DNA of 64,000 nt from Verrucomicrobiia bacterium (GCA_036405135.1 DASWYF010000039.1:25097-89096), one strand, 5' to 3'. Positions 16,990 through 24,705 are shown, numbered from the stretch's first letter. Numbers and translations are program-made. The notes: generated by a model from the sequence alone, not told the origin.

Positions 16990-17164
16990 GGTAGGGCGAG
17001 AGTCCTCTCGAGTCCTAACTAAACCTAGAGGTTTATGAAGTAAGGAACCGTCACTCTGGCAATTCTAAAGTATTCGCACGTCTGTAGTATTTTGCCAATG
17101 CATCGTTTTTGAATGACGAATACATCAATATCTGGTTTGGGCTCGAGAGGACTCTCGCCCTACC
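16990..17164. repeat. Inverted GTAG-REP pair downstream of gcvH
   Basis: A 23-base arm at 16990-17012 opens with GGTAG and contains the self-palindrome CGAGAGTCCTCTCG. It is repeated exactly in inverted orientation at 17142-17164. The left arm continues CCTAACTAAACC as does the element at 9816. The interior is about 129 bases without a gene. The right arm ends nine bases before the stop codon of the response regulator gene. Confidence 0.7.
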
Positions 17165-17173
17165 ATTCACGTA

Positions 17174-17668
17174 TTAAACCACACACCGCGCGATCTCCGC
17201 TTTCGTCAACGCCGCTTGCATCGGACGTTCCAACGCCTCGATCATCACATCCAGCACTTCACGCAAGGAATATGGCTTCTTGATGAAGCACGCCGTGTCC
17301 TCGACATCCAATCCCGCTATCTCAGGCCCGAAACCACTTGTGTAAACCACCCGCAACGCAGGCCGTTGCTGCCGCAGCTTCTTCACCAGATCCACACCTG
17401 TTGCGCGATCGGGAATCATCACATCGGTGAACACCACATCAATCTCCCGCTGATGCCGTTGCCATAGCCACAAAGCCGTTTGCTCAGAGGTGGCTTCAAA
17501 CACCCGAAATCCTTCCCGCTGCAGAATGCGACGATTCATTTCCATGAGATTTGCGTCATCTTCCACCAGCAAGACGCCAGGCAAACGCTCAGTCATCGCG
17601 ATTACGTTCAGAAGATTCTGTCCGTTGGTTTGTTTGTATGCGCTCATAGATTTGTTGCGTTCGTTCAT
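17174..17668 (-). CDS. Single-domain response regulator (CheY-like)
   Basis: A receiver domain occupies nearly the whole protein: LLVEDDANLME (acidic pair), VVFTDVMIP with the phosphorylatable aspartate, VVYTSGF (switch threonine/serine) and FIKKPYS with the conserved lysine. There is no output domain, so it must act on a partner, as stand-alone receivers attached to hybrid kinases do. Start choice is uncertain: ATG codons at 17668, 17647 and 17596 are all possible. The last (MTERLPGVLL) would give a 140-residue protein of typical length; none has a strong ribosome-binding site. No histidine kinase is adjacent. Confidence 0.85.
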   Translation of the reverse strand: MNERNKSMSAYKQTNGQNLLNVIAMTERLPGVLLVEDDANLMEMNRRILQREGFRVFEATSEQTALWLWQRHQREIDVVFTDVMIPDRATGVDLVKKLRQQRPALRVVYTSGFGPEIAGLDVEDTACFIKKPYSLREVLDVMIEALERPMQAALTKAEIARCVV

Positions 17669-18049
17669 TCCAACCGTTGCACTTAGGCCGCTTGGCCCTA
17701 TTTAAGAGACACTCACTGTCTTATCTGGAGACAAGCCCACTCAACATTACTTGCTCTTGTATCTATCCCCACCTCCTTAGCTCATCTGCTAAGCCTCTTC
17801 ATTGCAATCACTTGCTCGCGCGGTCACAGCCACTATGTCTTTTGCTTCGGCGACGCAGGCTATGCATTGTTTAGCAGCGGCCATGCCAATGGGGTATTTG
17901 CCTCATTTTGCCTCAGGCCGTTGATGGGAAGATTTCGCTTATCAATCGCTTCTAACTATCCGATAAAAAGGAAATGGCAAAAGAGTCTAAAAAACCTGTT
18001 GACTCTTTTGACGATTAAATCAATCTATCCGTATCCGTTGATACAACGG
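17669..18049. other. Intergenic leader region before the SAM riboswitch
   Basis: No gene is supported between the response regulator and the riboswitch. A TTGACT at about 17999 and TTGACG at 18008, followed by AT-rich DNA, could hold the promoter for the riboswitch transcript, but a good -10 box is not obvious. Confidence 0.4.
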
Positions 18050-18166
18050 TCTCATTCAGAGTGACTGAGGGACTGGCCCAGTGAAGTCACGGCAACCGGT
18101 TAAAGTGCAACTTTAACGCCAGGTGCTAACCAGCTCGGAACGCAGTGCGTTTCGGGGAAAATGAGA
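18050..18166 (+). promoter_or_regulatory. SAM-I (S-box) riboswitch aptamer
   Basis: The conserved core of the SAM-I aptamer is present in order: AGAG kink-turn side, GAGGGACTGGCCC, GTGAAGTCACGGCAACC, a variable P3 hairpin (GTTAAAG/CTTTAAC), CCAGGTGCTAACC and a P4 hairpin. The closing P1 helix pairs CTCATT (18051-18056) with AATGAG (18160-18165). High S-adenosylmethionine stabilises the aptamer and lets the downstream terminator form, so the genes after it are expected to be off when SAM is plentiful. This ties the following three genes to methionine/SAM supply. Confidence 0.95.
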
Positions 18167-18183
18167 AGAGCACAATTGTTTTC

Positions 18184-18220
18184 ACCTCTTCTCCAACCTC
18201 GGGAAGAGGTTTTTTGTTTT
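18184..18220 (+). terminator. Riboswitch expression-platform terminator
   Basis: ACCTCTTC (18184-18191) pairs with GAAGAGGT (18203-18210), followed by TTTTTTGTTTT. It lies 18 bases after P1 of the SAM-I aptamer and 28 bases before the start codon of the next gene. It is the expected SAM-dependent terminator; the P1 3' strand (ATGAGAAGAG) could compete as antiterminator partner. Confidence 0.88.
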
Positions 18221-18247
18221 GCCTCTCCCGTACCGAACAGAAGCGAT

Positions 18248-19507
18248 ATGGCAAACGAGAAAAGTTTCATGAAGGCGTTGAAGTGCCGCGAGTGCGGTCA
18301 CGAATATCCGCTCGCCGCCACCCACGTCTGCGAATTCGATTTCGGCCCCCTCGAAGTCGTCTATGATTACGAGTCCATCCGTGGCTCGCTCACCCGCGCC
18401 TCCATCGAGAGCCGCGCCAAGACGATGTGGCGTTATCGTGAGTTGCTGCCCGTCGCCGGTGAACCCACCGTCGGCACGCAAGTCGGCTTCACGCCGCTCA
18501 TCAAGGCAGACCGTCTCGCCAAGCGTCTCGGCATCCGCGAACTGTGGATCAAGAACGACGCCGTGAACTACCCCACACTGTCCTTCAAGGACCGTGTGGT
18601 CAGTGTGGCCCTCAGCCGCGCTGTAGAACTCGGCTTCACCACCGTCGCCTGCGCTTCCACCGGCAATCTCGCGAACTCCGTCGCCGCCAACGCCGCTTCC
18701 GCTGGCTTGAAGGCTTACGTCTTCATTCCTGCTGACTTGGAACAAGGCAAGGTCGTGAACTCGCTCGTTTACGGCGCGAACGTCATCGGCATCAAGGGCC
18801 ACTACGATGAAGTGAACCGTCTCTGCGCCGAGATCGCCGGCAAATACGGCTGGGCATTCGTGAACGTCAACATGCGCCCCTACTACGCCGAAGGCTCCAA
18901 GAGCATGGGCTTCGAGATTCAGGAACAGCTTGGCTGGCGCATTCCGCAACACACCGTCATCCCGATGGCGTCCGGTTCATTGCTCACCAAGATCCATAAG
19001 AGCTACCAAGAATTCTCCAAACTCGGTCTCGTGACGAATTCCAAGTGGAAGATTCATGGTGCGCAACCCACGGGTTGCAACCCGATCTCCGCCGCGCAGA
19101 AGCAAGGCTTGGATTTCTTCAAACCTGTGAAGCCGAACACCATCGCGAAGTCTCTCGCCATCGGCACGCCGGCGGATGGCTTCTACTCCCTCCGCGTGAT
19201 GAAGGAAACCGGCGGCCATAGCGACGACGTCACCGATGACGAAGTGCGCGAAGGCATCAAGCTCCTTTCCGAGTGCGAAGGCATCTTCGCCGAGACCGCT
19301 GGCGGCGTGACCGTCGGCGTCGCCAAGAAACTCATTGCCTCCGGCAAGATCCCGGCGGAAGATTCCGCCGTCCTCTGCATCACCGGTAACGGTCTGAAGA
19401 CCCTCGACGCCGTAGTCGGCCACGTGGGCAACACCCGTGAGATCCGTCCGAGCCTCCGCGAATTCGAAGGCTTGTTGGATACCGAGACTGCAGCGTGCAA
19501 AGCCTAA
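18248..19507 (+). CDS. Threonine synthase-like PLP enzyme under SAM riboswitch control
   Basis: The 419-residue protein belongs to the threonine synthase branch of fold-type II PLP enzymes. The PLP lysine is expected in LSFKDRVVS (about residue 114), followed by CASTGNLANS (phosphate/PLP loop) and a C-terminal ITGNGLKT. An N-terminal cysteine cluster, CRECGHEY...HVC (Cys13, 16, 28), resembles the zinc-ribbon start of many long threonine synthases. Classical threonine synthase makes threonine from O-phosphohomoserine. Control by a SAM-I riboswitch, plus a sulfur-carrier gene seven bases downstream, suggests instead replacement of the phosphate by sulfur to give homocysteine. That role is inference; ordinary threonine synthesis remains possible. 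The ATG at 18248 is chosen because it lies after the terminator; the open frame extends into the riboswitch. Confidence 0.85.
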   Translation: MANEKSFMKALKCRECGHEYPLAATHVCEFDFGPLEVVYDYESIRGSLTRASIESRAKTMWRYRELLPVAGEPTVGTQVGFTPLIKADRLAKRLGIRELWIKNDAVNYPTLSFKDRVVSVALSRAVELGFTTVACASTGNLANSVAANAASAGLKAYVFIPADLEQGKVVNSLVYGANVIGIKGHYDEVNRLCAEIAGKYGWAFVNVNMRPYYAEGSKSMGFEIQEQLGWRIPQHTVIPMASGSLLTKIHKSYQEFSKLGLVTNSKWKIHGAQPTGCNPISAAQKQGLDFFKPVKPNTIAKSLAIGTPADGFYSLRVMKETGGHSDDVTDDEVREGIKLLSECEGIFAETAGGVTVGVAKKLIASGKIPAEDSAVLCITGNGLKTLDAVVGHVGNTREIRPSLREFEGLLDTETAACKA

Positions 19508-19514
19508 CTTTATT

Positions 19515-19790
19515 ATGCCAGTGAAAATCCGTATCCCGACTCCGCTCCGCAAGCTCACCAACAACGAAGAGCTGGTGGAAGTCACCGCGAACACCATCGG
19601 TGGCGCGATCAACGAATTGCAGACCCGCTATCCCGGCATCCAGGAACGCCTGCTGGATGAGAATGGCACGGTCCGCCGCTTCGTGAATGTCTATGTGAAT
19701 GAGGAAGATATCCGCTTCCTCCAGAACAAGGAAACGCCGCTCAAAGACGGCGACGAAGTCAGCATCATCCCGGCCATCGCCGGAGGTTAA
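19515..19790 (+). CDS. ThiS/MoaD-like sulfur carrier protein with C-terminal Gly-Gly
   Basis: The 91-residue protein MPVKIRIPTPLRKL... is a beta-grasp (ubiquitin-like) protein of the MoaD/ThiS/CysO family. It has RRFVNVYVNEEDIRFL in the middle, LKDGDEVSIIPAIAGG at the end and a free C-terminal diglycine. In characterised relatives this glycine is adenylated by an E1-like enzyme and turned into a thiocarboxylate that donates sulfur. Because the protein already ends in GG, no peptidase is needed to expose it. It starts seven bases after the threonine synthase-like gene and ten bases before the NIL-domain gene, under the same SAM-I riboswitch. No E1-like activating enzyme is in the window; it would have to be elsewhere. 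Confidence 0.9.
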   Translation: MPVKIRIPTPLRKLTNNEELVEVTANTIGGAINELQTRYPGIQERLLDENGTVRRFVNVYVNEEDIRFLQNKETPLKDGDEVSIIPAIAGG

Positions 19791-19799
19791 AGGATTTCT

Positions 19800-20105
19800 A
19801 TGGCCGCCAAGAAAGCGCCTAAAAAAGCCGCGAAAAAGGTCACCAAAGCCGTCTTGCCCCGTCAGGAGCAGACGCGCCTGTGGCTGATGTATCCGCCCAA
19901 GCAGATCACCCAGCCCATCATCTGGGAGATCGCCCAAAAGTTTAAAGTCATCACGAACGTCCGTCAGGCCAGCGTAACTGGCGAGATTGGAATCGTTTGC
20001 TTGGAATTATCCGGTGATCGCACCGAGGTAAAAGCGGCCATCAAATGGCTCGTCAGCCTCGGCATCAGCGTGGAACCAGTCGAAATTAGCGTCGTGGAGA
20101 GCTAA
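19800..20105 (+). CDS. NIL-domain protein with lysine-rich N terminus
   Basis: After a positively charged leader (KKAPKKAAKKVTK, residues 4-16) the protein matches the NIL domain, the ferredoxin-fold module best known at the C terminus of the methionine transporter ATPase MetN and in homocysteine-forming NIL/ferredoxin proteins of methanogens. The pattern is RLWLMYPPKQITQPIIW, then VRQASVTGEIGIVCLELSG, then IKWLVSLGISVEPVE. In MetN it senses methionine. Here a stand-alone 101-residue NIL protein is the third gene of the SAM-controlled cassette, so it may deliver sulfur, bind methionine as a regulator, or scaffold the other two proteins. A terminator follows. Confidence 0.85.
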   Translation: MAAKKAPKKAAKKVTKAVLPRQEQTRLWLMYPPKQITQPIIWEIAQKFKVITNVRQASVTGEIGIVCLELSGDRTEVKAAIKWLVSLGISVEPVEISVVES

Positions 20106-20134
20106 ATTTAGCTGGTCTTATCGCATTCTCTACC

Positions 20135-20169
20135 ATCCCGGCCTTAAAAAGCCGGGATTTTCTTTTTCT
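20135..20169 (+). terminator. Intrinsic terminator of the SAM-controlled cassette
   Basis: ATCCCGGC (20135-20142) pairs with GCCGGGAT (20151-20158), followed by TTTCTTTTTCTT. It closes the three-gene transcript. Confidence 0.9.
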
Positions 20170-20239
20170 TGACCTTTGCACACAAAGGAGTTATGAATAC
20201 CGGAAGCTAAAAGAAACGGGCAAGCAACCAGGAGAGGCT

Positions 20240-20587
20240 ATGACTAAGAGAGACTTGGTAGTGCGGATTGCCAGCGAAACTGGACTCGTTCAGCAACAGG
20301 TATTGGACGTCGTTCAAAAGACTTTGGATTATATTTCCCAAGCTGTCGCTGAAGGCAAGAATGTGGAACTTCGCAACTTTGGCGTTTTTGAAGTCAAAGT
20401 ACGTAAAGCCCGCATTGGACGTAACCCTAATGCGCCTGCAACGGATGTACCCATTCCTCCCCGGGCCGTGGTGAAGTTCAAGCCCGGCAAGGAGATGCGT
20501 GAGTCCGTGCTCAAGCTCACTCCCAAGCAGATTGAGGATGCGATTGCCGCACAAAACAGTCTGCCCCCTTCTGGTCCAGATATGTAA
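20240..20587 (+). CDS. HU/IHF family DNA-bending protein
   Basis: The first 92 residues form a complete HU/IHF fold: MTKRDLVVRIASETGL, helical dimerisation region, LRNFGVFEVKVRKARIGRNP and the beta-arm with PNAPATDVPIPPRAVVKFKPGKEM. The proline in GRNPNAP is the intercalating residue of the arm. A 20-residue tail (PKQIEDAIAAQN...) extends beyond the standard length. The family binds and bends DNA as a dimer and compacts the nucleoid. A good ribosome-binding site (AGGAGAGG) precedes the ATG. The gene is monocistronic, with its own terminator. Confidence 0.95.
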   Translation: MTKRDLVVRIASETGLVQQQVLDVVQKTLDYISQAVAEGKNVELRNFGVFEVKVRKARIGRNPNAPATDVPIPPRAVVKFKPGKEMRESVLKLTPKQIEDAIAAQNSLPPSGPDM

Positions 20588-20610
20588 GCGCCTCTGCCTC
20601 AACTTTATTG

Positions 20611-20645
20611 AAACGCCTTGAGCCAACACTCAAGGCGTTTTACTT
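20611..20645 (+). terminator. Intrinsic terminator of the HU/IHF gene
   Basis: AAACGCCTTGAG (20611-20622) pairs perfectly with CTCAAGGCGTTT (20629-20640), followed by TACTTTTG. Confidence 0.9.
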
Positions 20646-20704
20646 TTGTTTGGAGCTTTGAGCTTTGAATTTGGGATTTATCCACTATTGTCCCCGCTCT
20701 GTTT

Positions 20705-21952
20705 ATGGAACGTTTGCCCGGATTTCGTGATTTTTATCCTGAACCGCTACCCGGTAATGAACCGTGGAGCTGCGATGCACGCCAATACATCTTCGATACA
20801 TGGCGCTCCGTCGCACGCCGTTATGGCTTCCGTGAATACGATGGCCCTCCGCTCGAGCCCTTGGAACTCTACACGAACAAATCTGGTGCTGAAATCGTTG
20901 GCCAGCTTTTCAACTTCGTGGATAAGGGCGAACGCGCCGTCTCCATGCGTCCAGAATTGACACCGACAGTTGCCCGTATGGTGGCCAGTGCCGAACGCGC
21001 CTATAAGAAGCCGATCAAGTGGTTCGCCATTCCGCAGTTGTTCCGTTACGAGAAGCCAGGCAAAGGACGGCTACGTGAACACTTCCAGTTGAACTGCGAC
21101 ATCTTCGGTGAGAACGATGGTGCCGCTGATGCCGAAATCATCGCTCTGCTCATTGATGTCTGCCGCGCTTTGGGCCTTACCTCAGAAGATTTCGTCCTCC
21201 GCTTGAGCAACCGCCAAGTTTGGGAAAAATTCTTCGCTGACCGCAGTGGCTCCAAGGAAAAGGAATACGAGTTCTTCCAGATCGTCGACAAGATCGATCG
21301 TGAGAAACCCGAAGTCTCCCAAGAAAAGCTCAAAGCTCTCGGCATCAATTACGATGATGTCACCTCGTTCATCCAAAAGAGCGAGCCCACACCTGAACTG
21401 CAAGCATTGCTGGATAACCTCGCGGCTCGCGGTCTCAGTGAATTCGTGAAGACAGATTACGGCGTCATCCGCGGTCTCGCGTATTATACAGGTGTCGTGT
21501 TCGAAGCCTTCGATCGCAAAGGCGAGTTCCGTGCCATTGCGGGTGGTGGGCGTTACAACAATCTCATCAAGCTCGTCAGCAACGGCAAGGTGGACCTGCC
21601 CGCGCTCGGCTTCGGCATGGGCGATGTCGTGTTACTCGAACTCCTGAAATCGCGCGGCAAGCTGCCCAAATTCAATGCGAACCTGAACGCCTTCATGATG
21701 ATCGAGGATGAAATGCTTCGCGCTGAATCGCTGAAACTCATCCAGCAACTGCGCGAAGCCAATTTCATCGTGGACTACTCGCTGACACCTGCAAAAGGTG
21801 ACAAGCAATTCAAACGCGCCCAAGAACTCGGCAGCAAATTCACTGTGCGTTTGGAGAAGACAGATGCGGGCACCATCGCTGTAGTGAAGAATCTGCAAAC
21901 ACGTCATGAAGAGCGCGTGAGCCCGGCAGAAGTTCACTCCAAACTGCTCTGA
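20705..21952 (+). CDS. hisS: Histidine--tRNA ligase
   Basis: A class II aminoacyl-tRNA synthetase of 415 residues. Motif 2 is in FRYEKPGKGRLREHFQLN, and the histidine-specific signature RGLAYYTGVVFEA is followed by GGGRYNNL and motif 3 in LGFGMGDVVL. MRPELTPTVARM is also typical. The C-terminal anticodon-binding domain is present (residues about 320-415). It charges tRNA-His in the cytoplasm. It is transcribed alone and ends at a strong bidirectional terminator shared with xylB. Confidence 0.95.
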   Translation: MERLPGFRDFYPEPLPGNEPWSCDARQYIFDTWRSVARRYGFREYDGPPLEPLELYTNKSGAEIVGQLFNFVDKGERAVSMRPELTPTVARMVASAERAYKKPIKWFAIPQLFRYEKPGKGRLREHFQLNCDIFGENDGAADAEIIALLIDVCRALGLTSEDFVLRLSNRQVWEKFFADRSGSKEKEYEFFQIVDKIDREKPEVSQEKLKALGINYDDVTSFIQKSEPTPELQALLDNLAARGLSEFVKTDYGVIRGLAYYTGVVFEAFDRKGEFRAIAGGGRYNNLIKLVSNGKVDLPALGFGMGDVVLLELLKSRGKLPKFNANLNAFMMIEDEMLRAESLKLIQQLREANFIVDYSLTPAKGDKQFKRAQELGSKFTVRLEKTDAGTIAVVKNLQTRHEERVSPAEVHSKLL

Positions 21953-21970
21953 TACTATTCCGCAAATGAA

Positions 21971-22000
21971 AAGGGCCGACGAGTAGTCGGCCCTTTTTTT
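21971..22000. terminator. Bidirectional terminator between hisS and xylB
   Basis: AAGGGCCGAC (21971-21980) pairs with GTCGGCCCTT (21986-21995). It is followed by a T tract on the plus strand and by TTTTCATTT on the minus strand, so it serves both converging genes. Confidence 0.92.
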
Positions 22001-22021
22001 AATTTCACACGTCAGAAAACA

Positions 22022-23554
22022 TCATTCTCCCCGCAACACAAACTGCCGGTGCCGCGTGAAGACCCCGCGCAGGCTCTTGGAGAGATCATCCTGCAACGCC
22101 TGCACCTCGGCATAGGCCGCGACTGCTTTCGCATTCGGCTCAGCTGTTTCTTTTGCATTCACTTGCACGAACTGATCCGTGATCTCATCGATGCCCACCT
22201 TTTCGCCGACTTCCACCAGCGAACACCAGAGCGCCTGCAATGCCGCACCATATGCCGCGCCTTCGCTTACCTGCAACGTGACCACTTCCGCATTGAAGAT
22301 GTCCGCCATGATCTGACGCCACAGCTTCGACTTCGCACCGCCACCCGTCACGCGGATCTGTTGCGGCTTCACGCCCAGTTGCGCCAGACGACGTAATCCG
22401 TAATTCATCCCCAGCGTCACTCCTTCCATCGTCGCGCGTGCATAGTGACCGCCCTTGAACGTCTTCTGCGTCACGCCGAAATAAACGCCCGTGCCATCCG
22501 GCACATTCGGTGTGCGCTCGCCTTCCAGATACGGCACCAGAATGAGCCCATCACTGCCCGGCTTCACCTTCGCAGCTTCCGCGGCGAACTTGTCATGCGT
22601 CCAGCCGAAATCATTGCGCACCATCTCCGTCGCCACCGTCACATTCATCGTGCAGAGCAAGGGCAGCCAGCGATTCGTTGAATCACAGAACGCCGCGATC
22701 TCACCTTGCGGATCCACGACCGGCTTGTCCGCACAGGCATAGATCGTCCCGCTCGTGCCGAAGCTCGCCGTGATGACACCCGCGCGCGTATTGCCCGTGC
22801 CGATCGCGCCCATCATGTTATCGCCACCACCCGCGCTCACGATGACATCGGTGGACAGCCCCAGTTCCTTCGCCGTGGACGGCTGCAGATAACCCACAGG
22901 TTGCTCACTCGAAATCAAGGGAGGCAATTTGCTTGCGAGATCGCTATCGATCGCCTTGAGCACATCCGCATTCCACTTTCGCTTGCGCACATCCAGCAAG
23001 GCCGTGCCGCTCGCATCGCCATATTCCATCACTGCTTCGCCCGTGAGCCAGAAATTGATGTAATCATGCGGCAACAAGATTGTATGAAGTCGCGCGAAAT
23101 TCTTCGGCTCATGGTTCTTCAGCCACAAAATCTTCGGAGCCGTGAAACCAGGCAGCACCGCATTACCGATCGCCTTGACCGTCCCCTTCGCTCCGCCCAA
23201 TGCCGCCGTGATCTCTTCACACTCGGCGATCGTAGAAGTATCGCACCAGAGCTTCGCCGGACGGATGACCTTGCCATTCTTATCCAATGGCACGAAACCG
23301 TGCTGCTGACCGCTCACGCCGATGGCTTTCACCTCGCCCGCTTTGGCCTTCGCCTGCTTAAGCGCTTTCCTGATGGATTTGGAAGTGGCCGCAATCCACT
23401 CATGCGGATGCTGCTCCTTCGCGCCCGCAGGCAGATCAGGGATCAAACCGTAAGCCTCTGAAGCCGATCCCAAAACTTTTCCATCTCTGGCATCCACCAC
23501 CAACGCCTTCGTGGATTGCGTTCCGCTGTCGATACCGATGAGCAATGTGCGCAT
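22022..23554 (-). CDS. xylB: Xylulokinase
   Basis: A FGGY-family carbohydrate kinase of 510 residues. The N-terminal ATP-site loop is GIDSGTQSTKALVVD, GVSGQQHGFVPLD follows, GGGDNMMGAIGTG marks the second domain, and ITASFGTSGT and RVTGGGAKSKLWRQIMADIF complete the FGGY signature; the GQQHG and GGDN spots favour xylulose as substrate. It phosphorylates D-xylulose to xylulose 5-phosphate for the pentose phosphate pathway. The frame is open to 23776, but the ATG at 23554 gives the canonical MRTLLIGIDSGT start. No xylose isomerase or transporter is adjacent. Confidence 0.92.
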   Translation of the reverse strand: MRTLLIGIDSGTQSTKALVVDARDGKVLGSASEAYGLIPDLPAGAKEQHPHEWIAATSKSIRKALKQAKAKAGEVKAIGVSGQQHGFVPLDKNGKVIRPAKLWCDTSTIAECEEITAALGGAKGTVKAIGNAVLPGFTAPKILWLKNHEPKNFARLHTILLPHDYINFWLTGEAVMEYGDASGTALLDVRKRKWNADVLKAIDSDLASKLPPLISSEQPVGYLQPSTAKELGLSTDVIVSAGGGDNMMGAIGTGNTRAGVITASFGTSGTIYACADKPVVDPQGEIAAFCDSTNRWLPLLCTMNVTVATEMVRNDFGWTHDKFAAEAAKVKPGSDGLILVPYLEGERTPNVPDGTGVYFGVTQKTFKGGHYARATMEGVTLGMNYGLRRLAQLGVKPQQIRVTGGGAKSKLWRQIMADIFNAEVVTLQVSEGAAYGAALQALWCSLVEVGEKVGIDEITDQFVQVNAKETAEPNAKAVAAYAEVQALQDDLSKSLRGVFTRHRQFVLRGE

Positions 23555-24300
23555 AAAAAGAAAATCTCGTATCTCTTCCCCTCCGATGCCCTCTCCGACA
23601 ACGACTCCATTTCTGCCGGGACCAGAGTGAAACGCCGCATAAGATACTCCTTCACCTCCATGTTTCCAATGCGAAACTGTTTGACGAAAATTTTTGCAGA
23701 AAAGAACTTGAGACAGTGAAAAAGCAGGACGATATTTCACCAGAAATAAACGGTGGTCAGCAGATGATGAGATCACCGGTCGCTCTTTGAAGATTTAATA
23801 TTTACGAGCCGGTCTGAAAGCAGACACAGGCGCTGCATAGAGTCCTAAAAGTGTCAGGGCATTGAAGAATGCGATCAGCAGGATCGATTCCACATGCGAC
23901 GATATCCGAAAAACAAGGACCAGCGGATAGACGCCCGTGCGTCTTCCAAACCGGCTCACCATTTACCCTGCGCTGTTCGTGATTGCGCAACAAAGTCCTT
24001 GGACCGTAATTAATCAATGCGGGGCCTTAACTTCCATGGCTTACGACAGGCCTTTATTGGACGTCGGATGCCTAAGATTCGGTCCCACCTATATCAGGGC
24101 AGTTCATAGGTACCGTTCCACACGGCAGAGGTGGGGTAGCTTTTATGGTGAAGCTCGAATGATGAAGAAGTGAATCAGGCCGCAGAAAAAAGTGACGACC
24201 GACCTCTTCAGCATTCGAGCTTTTCTTTTTAATACTCATCAGGCTCATAACCTGACTAGCTTGGCTTCATCCGATTTCTTAAAATAACGCCTGTGTGTGA
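23555..24300. other. Gene-poor stretch upstream of xylB
   Basis: No convincing gene is seen in about 750 bases. Short frames at 23802-24017 (minus) and 23937-24173 (plus) have no recognisable product. It contains a stray copy of the initiator tRNA anticodon arm, listed separately, and borders the tRNA duplication. Confidence 0.5.
24239..24255 (+). repeat. 17-bp copy of the initiator tRNA anticodon arm, inverted
   Basis: TCAGGCTCATAACCTGA is identical to the anticodon stem-loop of the initiator tRNA-Met encoded at 24706-24782 but lies on the opposite strand. Similarity does not extend beyond it. Confidence 0.5.
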
Positions 24301-24305
24301 AAACA

Positions 24306-24400
24306 AAAAATCCCTCAGACTCACATCTGAGGAACTTTGAAATTGGTTGCGGGGCTAGGATTTGAACCTTGGATCCTGCATGCGGGATTATGAGCCTGCA
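24306..24400 (-). pseudogene. Duplicated 3' half of initiator tRNA-Met plus its terminator
   Basis: The minus-strand sequence 24400-24345 contains CAGGCTCATAA (anticodon arm start) and an almost exact T arm, acceptor strand and CCA end of tRNA-fMet, but the anticodon stem and the 5' half are destroyed. It is followed at 24335-24306 by a degenerate copy of the terminator hairpin found after the intact tRNA. The direct repeat pairs 24306-24373 with 24667-24732. Confidence 0.8.
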
Positions 24401-24655
24401 CTCCGCGTCAGACCGGTCATCCGATAAAATCCATCTCCACCCTTCTGCCGTTTCAGCTCATTCTCCAGCTTTTTTCGCCTCACTTAATGTCATCGAACTG
24501 CTTACCCATACCAATCGCCACGACCCGCGGTTCTTGGTCCATTTGGACACCCCACTATTGTGATCCACCAAACGCTGCTCCACATCCTCAGACAACCCGA
24601 TGTAGAACCGCCCTTCAGTATTCTGAATCACATAAACTTGGCAGCTCTTTTCCAT
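24390..24655 (-). pseudogene. GIY-YIG nuclease-domain gene with a frameshift
   Basis: The translation MEKSCQVYVIQNTEGRFYIG... shows the GIY-YIG domain: VYVIQ...FYIG (GIY and YIG strands), LSEDVEQRLVDHNSG with the conserved arginine and the NxG step, then WTKNRGSWRLVW. The ATG at 24655 is chosen; a TTG lies at 24667. In the starting frame the protein stops at 24458, soon after SEAKKAGE. Ignoring one base at the six-A run (24475-24470, minus strand) continues the family pattern as LENELKRQKGG and ends at 24388, inside the duplicated tRNA fragment. The gene is therefore probably inactivated, or the base is a sequencing error. Small GIY-YIG proteins of this type are of uncertain function. Confidence 0.75.
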
Positions 24656-24671
24656 CCCTTGATACAAAAGA

Positions 24672-24697
24672 ATCCCTCAGATTCACATCTGAGGGAT
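24672..24697 (-). terminator. Terminator of initiator tRNA-Met
   Basis: On the minus strand ATCCCTCAGAT pairs perfectly with ATCTGAGGGAT around GTGA, followed by TCTTTTGT. It lies nine bases after the tRNA. Confidence 0.85.
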
Positions 24698-24705
24698 CTT
24701 GAAAT

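Noticed and set aside
16990..17164. Bidirectional terminator for gcvH and the response regulator
   Set aside because: Arms are about 130 bases apart and lack a T tract; gcvH already has a strong terminator. Better read as a REP pair.
24306..24400. Second functional tRNA
   Set aside because: Only the 3' half with T arm and CCA is present; the anticodon stem and 5' half are missing.
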